Assembly (NCBI GenBank): GCA_041395505.1
Contig: JAWLAG010000001.1
Coordinates: 62,001-126,000, forward strand
Reading direction: 5' to 3'
Source of the DNA: Steroidobacteraceae bacterium
GTDB taxonomy: Bacteria; Pseudomonadota; Gammaproteobacteria; Steroidobacterales; Steroidobacteraceae
Length of the DNA stretch: 64,000 bases
Below the pieces are notes generated by a model that made no database searches, was not told the DNA's origin, and saw nothing but the letters and a program-made list of their open reading frames with translations. Within the stretch, counting starts at the first letter, position 1. Each line of letters starts with the position of its first letter. A program made the translations under genes and the position numbers. This document shows positions 18,663 through 27,678 of this stretch, piece after piece.

Positions 18663-19441
18663 ACATCAGAGCACTGATCGTCGACGATGAGCCCTATGCG
18701 CGCGAGCGCCTGCGCGAGCTTTGCCGAAATGAGTCGGATGTCGAAGTCGTGGGGGAGGCGGCCCAGGGGGGCGAGGCGATCGAGAAGATCGAGGAGCTGC
18801 GCCCCGACCTGCTGCTGCTCGATGTGCAGATGCGCGGCATCAACGGCTTTGGCGTGCTGAAGCAACTGAAGACACCGCATCCCTGGGTGATCTTCGTGAC
18901 CGCCTACGAGCAGCACGCCGTAGATGCCTTCAGCGTCGATGCCGTGGATTACCTGTTGAAGCCCTTCGACCGCGAGCGCTTCCGCCTGGCCATCGACAAG
19001 GTGCGCAACCGCCTCGCCGATCCGCCGGGCAACCGGCTGGCCGATCAGATCACCACTGCCGTGCGCGACACCGTCATTTCGGTCACCGGCCGCGGCAGCA
19101 GCGGCGCCGGCCGGCGCATTGTCGCCGAACGCGACGGGCGGCTGTATTTCCTGGCCCAGGGCGACATCGATCTCATCGAGGCCGATCGCAACTATGTGCG
19201 CGTACATTGCGGCAGCGAGGTGTTTCGCATTCGCTGGACCATGCAGGATGCAGAAGCCACGCTCGATGGCAGCCAGTTCCTGAGAGTGCATCGTTCGGCC
19301 ATCGTCAATGTAAACAAGATCAAGGTCATGGAGCGCTGGTTCCATGGCGAGTACGTGATTTCGCTCGCGAGTGGCCAGCGCCTGACTTCAGGGCGTGCCT
19401 ATCGCCAGCGCATCCAGGGGTATCTGCGCAACGGTCGCTGA
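18659..19441 (+). CDS. LytTR-family response regulator (AlgR/LytR type)
   Basis: This is a 260-residue DNA-binding response regulator. The N-terminal receiver domain has the acidic pair IVDDEP, the phospho-acceptor Asp in LLLLDVQM and the Lys in YLLKPFDRERF. A linker leads to a C-terminal LytTR DNA-binding domain with LIEADRNYVRVHCG, FLRVHRSAIVNVNKI and SGQRLTSGRAYRQRI. The start overlapping the kinase stop is preferred over an upstream in-frame start. The target genes are not evident; LytTR proteins bind direct repeats, none of which I recognise nearby. Confidence 0.93.
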   Translation: MNIRALIVDDEPYARERLRELCRNESDVEVVGEAAQGGEAIEKIEELRPDLLLLDVQMRGINGFGVLKQLKTPHPWVIFVTAYEQHAVDAFSVDAVDYLLKPFDRERFRLAIDKVRNRLADPPGNRLADQITTAVRDTVISVTGRGSSGAGRRIVAERDGRLYFLAQGDIDLIEADRNYVRVHCGSEVFRIRWTMQDAEATLDGSQFLRVHRSAIVNVNKIKVMERWFHGEYVISLASGQRLTSGRAYRQRIQGYLRNGR

Positions 19442-19518
19442 CCAGTCGCCAGCCATCGAACCTCGCCCGACCGCGGCGCCCTTGTCGCGCATCGCCTGAG
19501 ACCGCACACTAGCGCCGC

Positions 19519-20037
19519 ATGACGCAGCGCGACCTTTCATCGCCTGGCATTCGCTGGATCGACCAGACCTGTGCGGCCGTCGGTCGCTTCGCCGCCTGGC
19601 TGATGCTCTTCCTGGCGCTCACCACCGCACTGGTCGTCATCATGCGTTACGGATTCTCCTCCGGGCGCATCTGGTTGCAGGAGGCCGGCAACTGGATGCA
19701 CGCGGCGGGTTTCCTGCTCGCCTCGGCTTATGCGCTCGCGAGCGGCGATCATGTGCGCGTCGATGTGTTCTACAGTCGTTTCAACAGGCGCCAGCGCGCC
19801 TGGGTCGATCTGATCGGCACGCTGGTTCTGCTCCTGCCGTTGTGCCTTTTCATCCTGTGGTCGAGTCTCGACTACGTGGCCGATTCCTGGCGCGTGCGCG
19901 AGGCCTCGCGTGAGGCTGGCGGGCTGCCGGCGCTGTACCTGCTGAAATCGCTCATCCCGATCAGCGCGGGACTACTCATCCTGCAGGGCCTGTCGCTCGC
20001 CTGGCAGCAGCTGCGCGCCTTGCGCGAGCGCGACTGA
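19519..20037 (+). CDS. dctQ: TRAP transporter small permease (DctQ)
   Basis: This is the four-helix small membrane subunit of a TRAP secondary transporter for organic acids. The 172-residue protein begins with a helix containing AWLMLFLALTTALVVIMRYGF, followed by GRIWLQEAGNWMHAAGFLLASAYAL, and later helices at about residues 90-112 and 145-165. It is followed 4 nt later by the DctM gene. The substrate-binding protein DctP normally needed is absent on both sides in this window. Confidence 0.88.
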   Translation: MTQRDLSSPGIRWIDQTCAAVGRFAAWLMLFLALTTALVVIMRYGFSSGRIWLQEAGNWMHAAGFLLASAYALASGDHVRVDVFYSRFNRRQRAWVDLIGTLVLLLPLCLFILWSSLDYVADSWRVREASREAGGLPALYLLKSLIPISAGLLILQGLSLAWQQLRALRERD

Positions 20038-20041
20038 CAAA

Positions 20042-21424
20042 TTGGAATTCGCTGCACTCGCATTGTTCGTGGGTATCGTGCTGGCGCTGCTGGCAGGCTA
20101 TCCCGTTGCGTTCACGCTGGGCGGCGTGTCGCTGTTGTTCGCGTTGCTCGGCAGCGCCTTCGGCTGGTTCGACCTGAATTATCTGCAGGCTTTCCCGAGC
20201 CGCATCTTCGGCACCATGAGCAACGAGACCCTGATCGCCGTGCCGTTGTTCATCTTCATGGGCCTGACGCTCGAGCGTGCGAACATCGCCGAGGAGCTGC
20301 TTGGTGCATTGGCCCAGTTGTTCGGCCGCGTCCGCGGCGGTCTCGCCTATGCTGTCCTGGTCGTCGGCACCCTGCTCGCCGCGAGCACCGGCATCGTCGG
20401 CGCAACGGTCGTCACCATGGGTCTGTTGTGCCTGCCGGCGATGCTGCGCCGTCGCTACGATGCACGCCTGTCGAGCGGCATAATCGCGGCGTCCGGCACG
20501 CTCGGGCAGATCATTCCGCCGTCGATCGTGCTGGTGTTGCTCGGCGATGTGCTGTCGTCCGCATTCGCGCAATCGCAACTGAAGCGCGGCATTTATTCAC
20601 CCGAGACGGTCTCGGTTGGCGACTTGTTCGCCGGCGCTTTGCTGCCTGGCCTGCTGCTGGTCGGCTTGTACCTCCTCTACCTCTTCTTCATATCGCGAGT
20701 GCGGCCCGCCTGGATGCCGCTTGGCGAAACACCGCGGGCAAGCGAGTCGGGCGTCGGGCTTGCGACCCGTCTCGGTGCGGCCCTGTTCGCCCCGCTGCTG
20801 CTGATACTCGCCGTGCTCGGCTCGATCATCGCCGGTATCGCCACTCCCTCCGAGGCCGCTGCGGTCGGTGCGGTGGGCGCGCTGCTGCTTGCGGGCCTGC
20901 GCCGCGCGCTCACGCTCGCGCGCCTCGCCGACATCATGCGCGGCACGGTACGCATGAGCAGCATGGTGTTCATGATCCTGATCGGTGCGTCGTTGTTCTC
21001 ACTCGTCTTTCGCGGCCTCGGCGGCGATGAAGTCGTGCACGAGGCACTGGCCAGCCTGCCCGGCGGAGCACTCGGTGCCATGCTGATCGTAATGCTGGCA
21101 CTTTTCCTGCTCGGATTCGTGCTCGACTTCATCGAGATCACCTATGTCGTCGTACCCATCGTCGGGCCACCGTTGATGGCGCTCGGGCTCGACCCGATCT
21201 GGCTCGGCGTGATGATCGCGATGAACCTGCAGACGTCCTTCCTGACACCACCCTTCGGTTTTGCGCTCTTCTACCTGCGCGGCGTCGCACCGCCGGAAGT
21301 CGAAACCCGCACCATCTACGCGGGTGCCATCCCCTTCATCATTCTGCAACTGCTGGCATTGCTGGCGGTTGCCTGCTGGCCCCAGCTGGCCCTCTGGTTG
21401 CCGCAGACCTTCTACGGCAACTGA
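20042..21424 (+). CDS. dctM: TRAP transporter large permease (DctM)
   Basis: The transport subunit of a TRAP system, about 12 TM helices in 460 residues, translated from a TTG 4 nt after dctQ. Signatures include GGVSLLFALLG, VPLFIFMGLTLERANIAEELL, TGIVGATVVTMGLLCLPAMLRRRYD and SGTLGQIIPPSIVLVLLGD, and the C-terminal NLQTSFLTPPFGFALFYLRG. The last of these is the large-permease hallmark. The absence of a neighbouring DctP gene is odd, since the permeases need it. Possibly it is encoded elsewhere. Confidence 0.93.
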   Translation: MEFAALALFVGIVLALLAGYPVAFTLGGVSLLFALLGSAFGWFDLNYLQAFPSRIFGTMSNETLIAVPLFIFMGLTLERANIAEELLGALAQLFGRVRGGLAYAVLVVGTLLAASTGIVGATVVTMGLLCLPAMLRRRYDARLSSGIIAASGTLGQIIPPSIVLVLLGDVLSSAFAQSQLKRGIYSPETVSVGDLFAGALLPGLLLVGLYLLYLFFISRVRPAWMPLGETPRASESGVGLATRLGAALFAPLLLILAVLGSIIAGIATPSEAAAVGAVGALLLAGLRRALTLARLADIMRGTVRMSSMVFMILIGASLFSLVFRGLGGDEVVHEALASLPGGALGAMLIVMLALFLLGFVLDFIEITYVVVPIVGPPLMALGLDPIWLGVMIAMNLQTSFLTPPFGFALFYLRGVAPPEVETRTIYAGAIPFIILQLLALLAVACWPQLALWLPQTFYGN

Positions 21425-21584
21425 GTGGCGGCGGCGGGGTGCGTGCACCTGCCCGTAGCCGTCACTTTCTGCCAACGATTTGCCAATGGCTGTTGCCGCT
21501 TCGCGTCAGAGGTCCAAGGCGTGAAGTGCGTCAATGCCGCGCTCCTTCCGGCGGCGCAGGATGGCCCGATTCACGTGGGCCGCC

Positions 21585-22037
21585 ATGACCGAAACGCTGC
21601 GCCAAATTGATGTCGAAGCCGATCACTTCGAAGTGGTGAGCGATGACGTCGTGCTCGCTGCCGACCTGGCCAACACCTTCGCGGTTTGTCTTTATGACGC
21701 GGTCGAGGAACCCGGCGCCCTGCTGCACTTGCGCTTCATCGCCCGTGGCGATGTCCGCGCGGATGTCACCGATCGCACGCTGGCGTCGGACCTGCTGCTG
21801 CTCGATCGCTGCATGGAAACCCTGCGCGCCGCGGCGCCGCGCGCGCAGCACTGGCAGGGCAAGATCGTGAGCCATACCGATGGCTCGGAGCACATGCGTC
21901 AGGCCGCGGATGTCGTGCTCGAGATGGTCGACGCCTTTCTCACCGATGCGCTCGTCAAGATCATCAGCTGCGATGTCGCGCCGGATGATCGCCGCCATAT
22001 TGAATTCCGCCCGATGATGGGACAATTGCGTACATAA
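21585..22037 (+). CDS. CheD-like protein lacking the usual catalytic cysteine
   Basis: This is a 150-residue protein I recognise only by resemblance to the chemoreceptor deamidase CheD. The segment LANTFAVCLYDAV followed by GALLHLRFIA resembles the CheD stretch in which a Cys precedes VxVCxxDP and a conserved His is in the following AHxxLP. Here the catalytic Cys position reads Thr (about residue 31), while the His (about residue 48) is kept. Deamidase activity would therefore not be expected. The start at 21585 is chosen over an upstream basic extension because the CheD-like region begins soon after. No other chemotaxis genes are nearby. Confidence 0.5.
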   Translation: MTETLRQIDVEADHFEVVSDDVVLAADLANTFAVCLYDAVEEPGALLHLRFIARGDVRADVTDRTLASDLLLLDRCMETLRAAAPRAQHWQGKIVSHTDGSEHMRQAADVVLEMVDAFLTDALVKIISCDVAPDDRRHIEFRPMMGQLRT

Positions 22038-22168
22038 TGCACCTTATTGTATCATTAGCGAATCTATAGCAGCTTGCAGGCGGGCGGACGTCAACCGGCC
22101 CCCGACCCCGGCGTTTTGAACTCCAACGGGCAAGTCCCGCATCGATCGTCAATCCCGAGGAGTTCGAC

Positions 22169-22483
22169 ATGTACAAGAAGGTTCTGATTTCCGTCGCCGC
22201 CGCGCTGGCCCTGTCCGGCCCGGTCTTTGCCGGTACACCGGCGCTCGATCAGCGCGAAGCCAACCAGGCGCAGCGCATCCGCCAGGGCGTGCGCTCCGGC
22301 GAACTGACCCGCGCAGAGACTGCGCGCGTGATCAAGGGTCAGCGCCAGCTGCGTCGCATGGAGCGGCGCGCCAAGTCCGATGGCGTGGTCACGGCGAGCG
22401 AGCGAGCGCGCCTGCAGCACAAGGCGAACAAGGAAAGCCGCCGCATTTATCGCAAGAAGCACAACGACCGTTCACGGGGCTGA
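22169..22483 (+). CDS. Small secreted basic protein of unknown function
   Basis: This is a 104-residue protein with a clear signal peptide (MYKKVLISVAAALALSGPVFA). The mature part is strongly basic with the pattern GELTRAETARVIKGQRQLRRMERRAKSDG, then ERARLQHKANKESRRIYRKKHN, which looks like a helical coiled or EF-hand-like spacer repeat. Similar small periplasmic proteins occur in several proteobacteria, but I know no function. A GGAG ribosome-binding site (CCGAGGAG) precedes the ATG. A strong hairpin follows the gene. Confidence 0.75.
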   Translation: MYKKVLISVAAALALSGPVFAGTPALDQREANQAQRIRQGVRSGELTRAETARVIKGQRQLRRMERRAKSDGVVTASERARLQHKANKESRRIYRKKHNDRSRG

Positions 22484-22504
22484 TCGTCTCGTTGCGGAAC
22501 CGCT

Positions 22505-22534
22505 CGGGCCGGGCGTCGCGAGGCGTCCGGCCCG
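22505..22534 (+). terminator. Hairpin terminator between convergent genes
   Basis: An 11-bp stem of CGGGCCGGGCG with CGTCCGGCCCG (one G-U pair) and an 8-nt loop (TCGCGAGG), followed on the + strand by TCGTTATT. It lies in the 54-nt space between the small basic protein gene and the convergent peptide-binding lipoprotein gene. It is likely a transcription terminator for the former, perhaps for both. The T-tract is short, so efficiency is uncertain. Confidence 0.6.
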
Positions 22535-22537
22535 TCG

Positions 22538-24151
22538 TTATTGCAGGGACAGGTCCTTGCTGTAGCAGACGTCCATCACGTTGTCATACCAGCCCCTGAC
22601 CTCGGGTCGCACCAGGTGCTTGTTGACGTAGAAATACACCGGGATCAACGGATGATCTGCGAGCAGCATGCGCTCGGCCTGCTCGAGAAGCGCGCGACGC
22701 CCGGCCGGCTCATTCGCCGCCCGCGCGAGCAGCGCATCGTAGGCGGGATTGCCGTAGCGCGTGAGGTTCACACCGAAGCTGCTGTTGAAATACTGCAGGA
22801 ATGACCAGGCATCGTTGTAATCGCCGATCCAGGCCAGCCGGAACATGTCCGCGGCGCGTATGTCGACCTCGTTCATGAGCGCCTTGAATTCCATGCCACG
22901 CAGGCTCACCTCGGCGCCGAGCGCTTCCTTCCACATCGACGCGGCCGCCACTGCAAGGCGCGCGTGCATGTCGCCGTTGTTGTAGAGGAGCGTAAAACGC
23001 AGTGGTCGCGATGGACCGAAGCCGGCCTCACGCAGGAGCCGCCGCGCCTCCGCGAGTCGCCGGCTCGCCGGCCAGTCGCGATAATCGAAACTCTGGCTGT
23101 CATAGTCATGCACGCCGGGCGGCACCCAGCCATAGGCCGGCAGCTCGCCGGCGCGTGTGACCGACTCGGTGATGCGCTCGCGATCGAGCGTCATCGACAA
23201 GGCGCGGCGTATGCCCGGACGATCGCGAAAGGGTTCGCGATCGAGACTGAAGGCGAGGAAGTAGGTACCGAGCTGGGCATGCTGATGCAGATCATTTGCG
23301 TAGTCGCGGCGCACTTCGTCGATGCGATTGCGCGGCAGGCTGCCGGTGATGTGCAGGGCGCCGGCGCGATAGCGATTGAACTCCGCGTTGTCGTCCGTGC
23401 CGATGATGTAGCGCACGGCGTCGAGCTGCGTCGCCGCGGCGTTCCAGTAGTTGGCGTTGCGCTCGAGAAGGATATAGGAACCCTGCACCCACTCGCGCAG
23501 TACGAAGGCGCCGTTACCGACCGCGACGCCAGGCTTGAATGCGACGTCGCCGTTTTTCGCAAGGGTCGCGCGATGCACGGGGCAGGTCGAGGGGTGTGAC
23601 AACAGGGCCGTGAGGTAAGCAGCTGGCGTTTCGAGATCGATCTCGACATGTCGTTCATCGAGTGCGCGTACGCCGAGCGCCTGCACCGACTCGCGCCCGG
23701 CGACGATGGGCAGCGCATTGCGCACGACCGCAATCACTTCGGCATAGGCCGAGGCGACGGCCGGGTCCACCAGGCGCTGCAGCCCGGCGACGAAATCCGC
23801 GGCGAGTACGGCATCGCCGTTAGACCATCGCAGCCGCGGGCGCAGCTCGAAGACATAGGTCTTGCCGTCGTCACTGACCTGCCAGCGCGCCGCGGCGCCA
23901 GGCACCGGCGCGCCGCTGGCATCGAGTGTCAATAGTGGTTCGCAGATATCGCGCAGCACGGTGTGGGCCTCGAAGGTGCGCGCGCGCTGGGTATCGAGCG
24001 AATCGGGTTCGTTGCCGATACCGCGCAACAGGATCTTCGACGCCCCCGCGCCGCCCGCCGGTGCCGCCTCGGCGCCCGGCTGCGCGGATTGCCCGCCGCC
24101 GCTGCAGGCGCTTTGCAGCAGGAGGGCGACGATGGCCAGGCCGCGGCGCAT
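22538..24151 (-). CDS. Peptide/oligopeptide ABC transporter substrate-binding lipoprotein (SBP_bac_5)
   Basis: This is a 537-residue periplasmic binding protein of the OppA/DppA family. It starts with a lipoprotein signal ([18 protein letters not shown]; the Cys in QSAC is lipidated). The family signature GIGNEPDSLDTQRA is followed by ICEPLLTLDASG and the KPGVAVGNGAFVL module. The C-terminal part has RLAWIGDYNDAWSFLQYF. The start overlaps the mnmG stop by one base, so it may be cotranscribed with mnmG. Permease and ATPase genes of an Opp system are not next to it. Confidence 0.9.
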   Translation of the reverse strand: MRRGLAIVALLLQSACSGGGQSAQPGAEAAPAGGAGASKILLRGIGNEPDSLDTQRARTFEAHTVLRDICEPLLTLDASGAPVPGAAARWQVSDDGKTYVFELRPRLRWSNGDAVLAADFVAGLQRLVDPAVASAYAEVIAVVRNALPIVAGRESVQALGVRALDERHVEIDLETPAAYLTALLSHPSTCPVHRATLAKNGDVAFKPGVAVGNGAFVLREWVQGSYILLERNANYWNAAATQLDAVRYIIGTDDNAEFNRYRAGALHITGSLPRNRIDEVRRDYANDLHQHAQLGTYFLAFSLDREPFRDRPGIRRALSMTLDRERITESVTRAGELPAYGWVPPGVHDYDSQSFDYRDWPASRRLAEARRLLREAGFGPSRPLRFTLLYNNGDMHARLAVAAASMWKEALGAEVSLRGMEFKALMNEVDIRAADMFRLAWIGDYNDAWSFLQYFNSSFGVNLTRYGNPAYDALLARAANEPAGRRALLEQAERMLLADHPLIPVYFYVNKHLVRPEVRGWYDNVMDVCYSKDLSLQ

Positions 24152-26043
24152 CAGGCGGCGCGGCTCGATTTCTTGAGGTGGATGAGCAGCACCGAAATGG
24201 CCGCCGGTGTGACGCCCGCGAGACGCGCAGCCTGTCCCAGGGTCATCGGCCGCGCCTGCTCGAGTTTCTGGCGCGCTTCGTTCGACAGCCCGGCAACGCG
24301 TTGATAGTCGAGGTCCGCGGGAAGGCCGCGCATTTCATGCTCACGCTGGCGCGCGATCTCGAGCTGCTGGCGTTCGATGTAACCGTGGTATTTGGCGCGC
24401 ACCTGCAGCTGCAGCAGGAGTTGCTCGCGCAGCCGCGGATCCGCGGGCAACTCGAAACCATCGGTCAGATCGAGCAGCCGCCCGACTTCGACACCGGGCC
24501 GTCGCAACAGCTGCCAGGCGTTGTGCACGCGATCTGCAGACTGTGCACCGCTCGGCTCCAGCCAGTCGGCGGGCAGGCGCGAGCTCGACAACCGGCTGCC
24601 GGCCAGGTGCCTGACGCCCGCCTCGATCGCCTCGCGCTTGGCTTCGAAAAAACGCCAACGCGTATCGTCCACCAGGCCGAGTTCGCGACCGCGCGGCGTC
24701 AGGCGCAGATCCGCATTGTCCTCGCGCAATAGCAGCCGGTGTTCGGCGCGCGAGGTGAACATGCGATAGGGTTCCCGCACGCCCTGTCCGATGAGATCGT
24801 CGATCAGCACGCCGATGTAGCTTTCCTGTCGAGTCGGCCACCAGGCTGCGCGCTCCATTGACGCGAGCGCTGCGTTCACTCCCGCGATCAGCCCCTGCGC
24901 CGCCGCTTCCTCATAGCCTGTCGTACCGTTGATCTGGCCGGCGAAATAAAGGCCCGGGATCGCGCGCGTCTCGAGCGTCGGCGCGAGGCCGCGAGGATCG
25001 AAGTAGTCGTATTCGATGGCATAGCCCGGTTGCGTCATGACGGCCCGCTCGAGCCCGCGGATGCTGCGCACGAACGCGAGCTGCACATCGGCCGGCAGGC
25101 TCGTGGAAATGCCGTTGGGATAGACCTCCTCGCTGTCGAGGCCTTCGGGTTCGAGAAACACCTGGTGTGCGCTGCGATCGGCGAAGCGCTGTACCTTGTC
25201 CTCGACCGATGGGCAGTAGCGCGGCCCCACGCCTTCGATACGCCCGGTGAACATCGGCGAGCGATCCGACGCCGCGCGGATGATGTCGTGGGTGCGTTCG
25301 TTGGTGTGCGTGATATGGCAGGGCCGCTGCGGCGGATGCTCCTCGCGCATGCCGAGAAAGGAAAACACCGGCCGCGGGTCGTCGGAATGCTGCACGGCGA
25401 GCTGACTGAAATCGATGCTCGACGCCGCGAGGCGTGGTGGTGTGCCGGTCTTCAGGCGACCGACTTCGATGGGCAATTCCCGCAATCGCGCGGCCAGACG
25501 CAGTGACGGCGGATCGCCCGCGCGACCGCCCGCGTGCTGTTCGAGGCCGACGTGGATCCGTCCCCCGAGGAAGGTCCCCACCGTGAGCACGACGCGCGGT
25601 GCACGGTGACGAGCTCCACTTGCCGTGACGACGCCGCGCACACGACCGGATTCGATCATGAGGTCCGCGACCTCATCGGCGGTGAGCGTCAGGTTGGGTT
25701 GCGTTTCGCAGTGACTGCGCACCGCTTGCCTGTACAGCTTGCGATCAGCCTGTGCACGGGTTGCGCGCACCGCAGGTCCCTTGGCGGCATTCAAGGTACG
25801 AAACTGGATCCCGGCCTGATCGGTGGCCCGCGCCATCAAACCGCCGAGTGCGTCGATCTCGCGCACCAGATGGCCCTTGCCGATGCCGCCAATGGCGGGG
25901 TTGCAGCTCATCTGTCCGAGCGCATCGAGACGCTGCGTGATCAGCAGGCATCTCGCGCCGAGGCGCGCCGCCGCGAGCGCGGCCTCGGTGCCGGCATGAC
26001 CGCCACCCACGACGATGACATCGAATGAGCGCGTGGAGTTCAT
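24151..26043 (-). CDS. mnmG: tRNA uridine 5-carboxymethylaminomethyl modification enzyme MnmG (GidA)
   Basis: With MnmE it makes the cmnm5U34 modification of tRNA wobble uridines. It is an FAD protein: [20 protein letters not shown] near residue 15 is the nucleotide-binding motif, and [24 protein letters not shown] is the diagnostic GidA box. The C-terminal helical part includes [10 protein letters not shown]. The length is 630 residues. The start at 26043 is chosen because the FAD motif then begins normally. A TAGAAT hexamer (reverse strand, 26054-26059) lies 10 nt upstream with no Shine-Dalgarno, suggesting a near-leaderless mRNA. Its usual neighbour rsmG is absent; an oligopeptide-binding gene follows instead. 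Confidence 0.96.
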   Translation of the reverse strand: MNSTRSFDVIVVGGGHAGTEAALAAARLGARCLLITQRLDALGQMSCNPAIGGIGKGHLVREIDALGGLMARATDQAGIQFRTLNAAKGPAVRATRAQADRKLYRQAVRSHCETQPNLTLTADEVADLMIESGRVRGVVTASGARHRAPRVVLTVGTFLGGRIHVGLEQHAGGRAGDPPSLRLAARLRELPIEVGRLKTGTPPRLAASSIDFSQLAVQHSDDPRPVFSFLGMREEHPPQRPCHITHTNERTHDIIRAASDRSPMFTGRIEGVGPRYCPSVEDKVQRFADRSAHQVFLEPEGLDSEEVYPNGISTSLPADVQLAFVRSIRGLERAVMTQPGYAIEYDYFDPRGLAPTLETRAIPGLYFAGQINGTTGYEEAAAQGLIAGVNAALASMERAAWWPTRQESYIGVLIDDLIGQGVREPYRMFTSRAEHRLLLREDNADLRLTPRGRELGLVDDTRWRFFEAKREAIEAGVRHLAGSRLSSSRLPADWLEPSGAQSADRVHNAWQLLRRPGVEVGRLLDLTDGFELPADPRLREQLLLQLQVRAKYHGYIERQQLEIARQREHEMRGLPADLDYQRVAGLSNEARQKLEQARPMTLGQAARLAGVTPAAISVLLIHLKKSSRAA

Positions 26044-26158
26044 AGGGCCGCGTATTCTAGAGCCTATCGGATCATCGCGCATAAGCCCCGGGAAGACGCG
26101 GGATCGGTTCGCCAAATCACGGTTTCAGCGGACAAATCCGCTATTCTTGCGCTCACCC

Positions 26159-27673
26159 ATGCCGGCCCCTACGCCCGCCCTGTCCCGTTTTACCCGCCTG
26201 ACCGGCGCACTCATCGCGACGGCGCTTGCCCTGCCTGGCATCTGCGCTGACGCGTCGGCACCGGCGGCGATCGCAGCGCCCATCGCCCTCGCGCCCTGCA
26301 CGCTCAGCGATCCGCTCGGCCTCGGCAGCATCGCGGCGCAGTGTGGCTGGCTCATCGTGCCAGAGAACCGGGAACAGCGAGGCCGCAGTCTGCGTCTGTA
26401 CATGGCCCGCGTTCCGGCCATCAGCCATCGCAGTCGTGCGGATCCATTGTTCGTGCTTGCCGGTGGCCCGGGCATGGCCGCCACCGAGTTCTATGCCGCG
26501 GTTGCGCCAGCGTTCGAGCGCATCCGCCGCGATCGCGACATCGTGTTGCTGGACCAGCGCGGTACCGGCCAATCGAACCGGCTCGATTGCGCCATCGACG
26601 ACAACGAACTGCTCTCGACCGCCATCGCCGACGTCGTGCGCATCACAACGCAATGTCGCGATCAACTCGCCGCTCGCGCCGATCTGGCGGCCTACACGAC
26701 CGCCGAGAGCGCGCGCGATCTCGAAGCCCTGCGCGCCGCTCTCGGTTATGAGCGGATCAATCTGTACGGCGCATCCTACGGGACCCGGCTTGCGCAGCAC
26801 TACGCGCGTCTCTACCCGCAGCGCGTACGCGCGCTGATACTCGACGGTGTCGCGGCGCCGCAGGTCGCGCTCGGTCCGCAGATCGCACTCGATGCCGAAG
26901 CGGCTCTTGAATCCGTACTCGATCGTTGCGCCGCTGCCCGGGACTGCCGGCAGGCCTTCGGTGATGTGCACCGCGATTACCGGCAGGTGCGCGCAAAACT
27001 CGAAGTTGCGCCCGTCGAGGTGATCCTGCAGCAACCGCTCGCCGATGCACCCGGGACAATCGCCTTCGGACCCGAGCATCTCGCCATCGTCCTGCGGCTC
27101 GCTACCTACGCGGCCACGCGCGCCGCGACCTTGCCCTATGAATTGCATCGCGCAGCGGCGGCGGGCGATTATCGACCATTGGCGGCGCGCTTTGTCTTGA
27201 CCAGTCAGTCACTGGAGCGCGCCATCGCGGTCGGCCTCAACAACAGCGTCGTCTGCAGCGAAGACCTGCCCTATGTCGATCCGGCCCATGTGGATCGTGC
27301 AGCGCTGCAGAAAAGCTTCATGGGGGCGCGAGCGCTCGATGCCATGCAGGCTGTCTGCGAGCACTGGCCGCGTGGCCAGGTGGACGACGGTTTTCGCGAG
27401 CCACTGGCAGCGGACACGCCAGCGCTGCTGCTCTCCGGTGCGGCCGACCCGGTGACACCTCCGCGCTATGCCGAGCTCGCCATGGAGAAACTGCCGGCGG
27501 CCCGGCATATCGTGCTGCCCGGTCAGGGGCATGGCCAGTTGACCCGCCCCTGCATGGACAAACTGATGGCGGAATTCCTTGACAGCGGCGATGCCTCAGC
27601 GCTCGATACCTCCTGTCTCGAGCGCGTCGTCGTGCCGCCGTTCTGGCTGAGCCGCGCGGGCCCGGCGCCCTGA
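26159..27673 (+). CDS. Secreted alpha/beta hydrolase, tripeptidyl aminopeptidase/proline iminopeptidase-like
   Basis: This is a 504-residue serine hydrolase with a signal peptide (MPAPTPALSRF... ending near CADASA). The oxyanion region is VLAGGPGMAATEFY, DQRGTGQSNRLDC follows, and the nucleophile elbow is LYGASYGTRLAQHYA. The C-terminal TAP_C-type domain has LLLSGAADPVTPPRYAELA (acidic residue) and PGQGHGQ (His). It resembles exported tripeptidyl aminopeptidases of actinobacteria and proteobacteria. The ATG at 26159 is preferred over an in-frame upstream start because it begins the signal sequence. A TATTCT hexamer at 26142-26147 lies 11 nt upstream. Confidence 0.88.
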   Translation: MPAPTPALSRFTRLTGALIATALALPGICADASAPAAIAAPIALAPCTLSDPLGLGSIAAQCGWLIVPENREQRGRSLRLYMARVPAISHRSRADPLFVLAGGPGMAATEFYAAVAPAFERIRRDRDIVLLDQRGTGQSNRLDCAIDDNELLSTAIADVVRITTQCRDQLAARADLAAYTTAESARDLEALRAALGYERINLYGASYGTRLAQHYARLYPQRVRALILDGVAAPQVALGPQIALDAEAALESVLDRCAAARDCRQAFGDVHRDYRQVRAKLEVAPVEVILQQPLADAPGTIAFGPEHLAIVLRLATYAATRAATLPYELHRAAAAGDYRPLAARFVLTSQSLERAIAVGLNNSVVCSEDLPYVDPAHVDRAALQKSFMGARALDAMQAVCEHWPRGQVDDGFREPLAADTPALLLSGAADPVTPPRYAELAMEKLPAARHIVLPGQGHGQLTRPCMDKLMAEFLDSGDASALDTSCLERVVVPPFWLSRAGPAP

Positions 27674-27678
27674 CGGAA

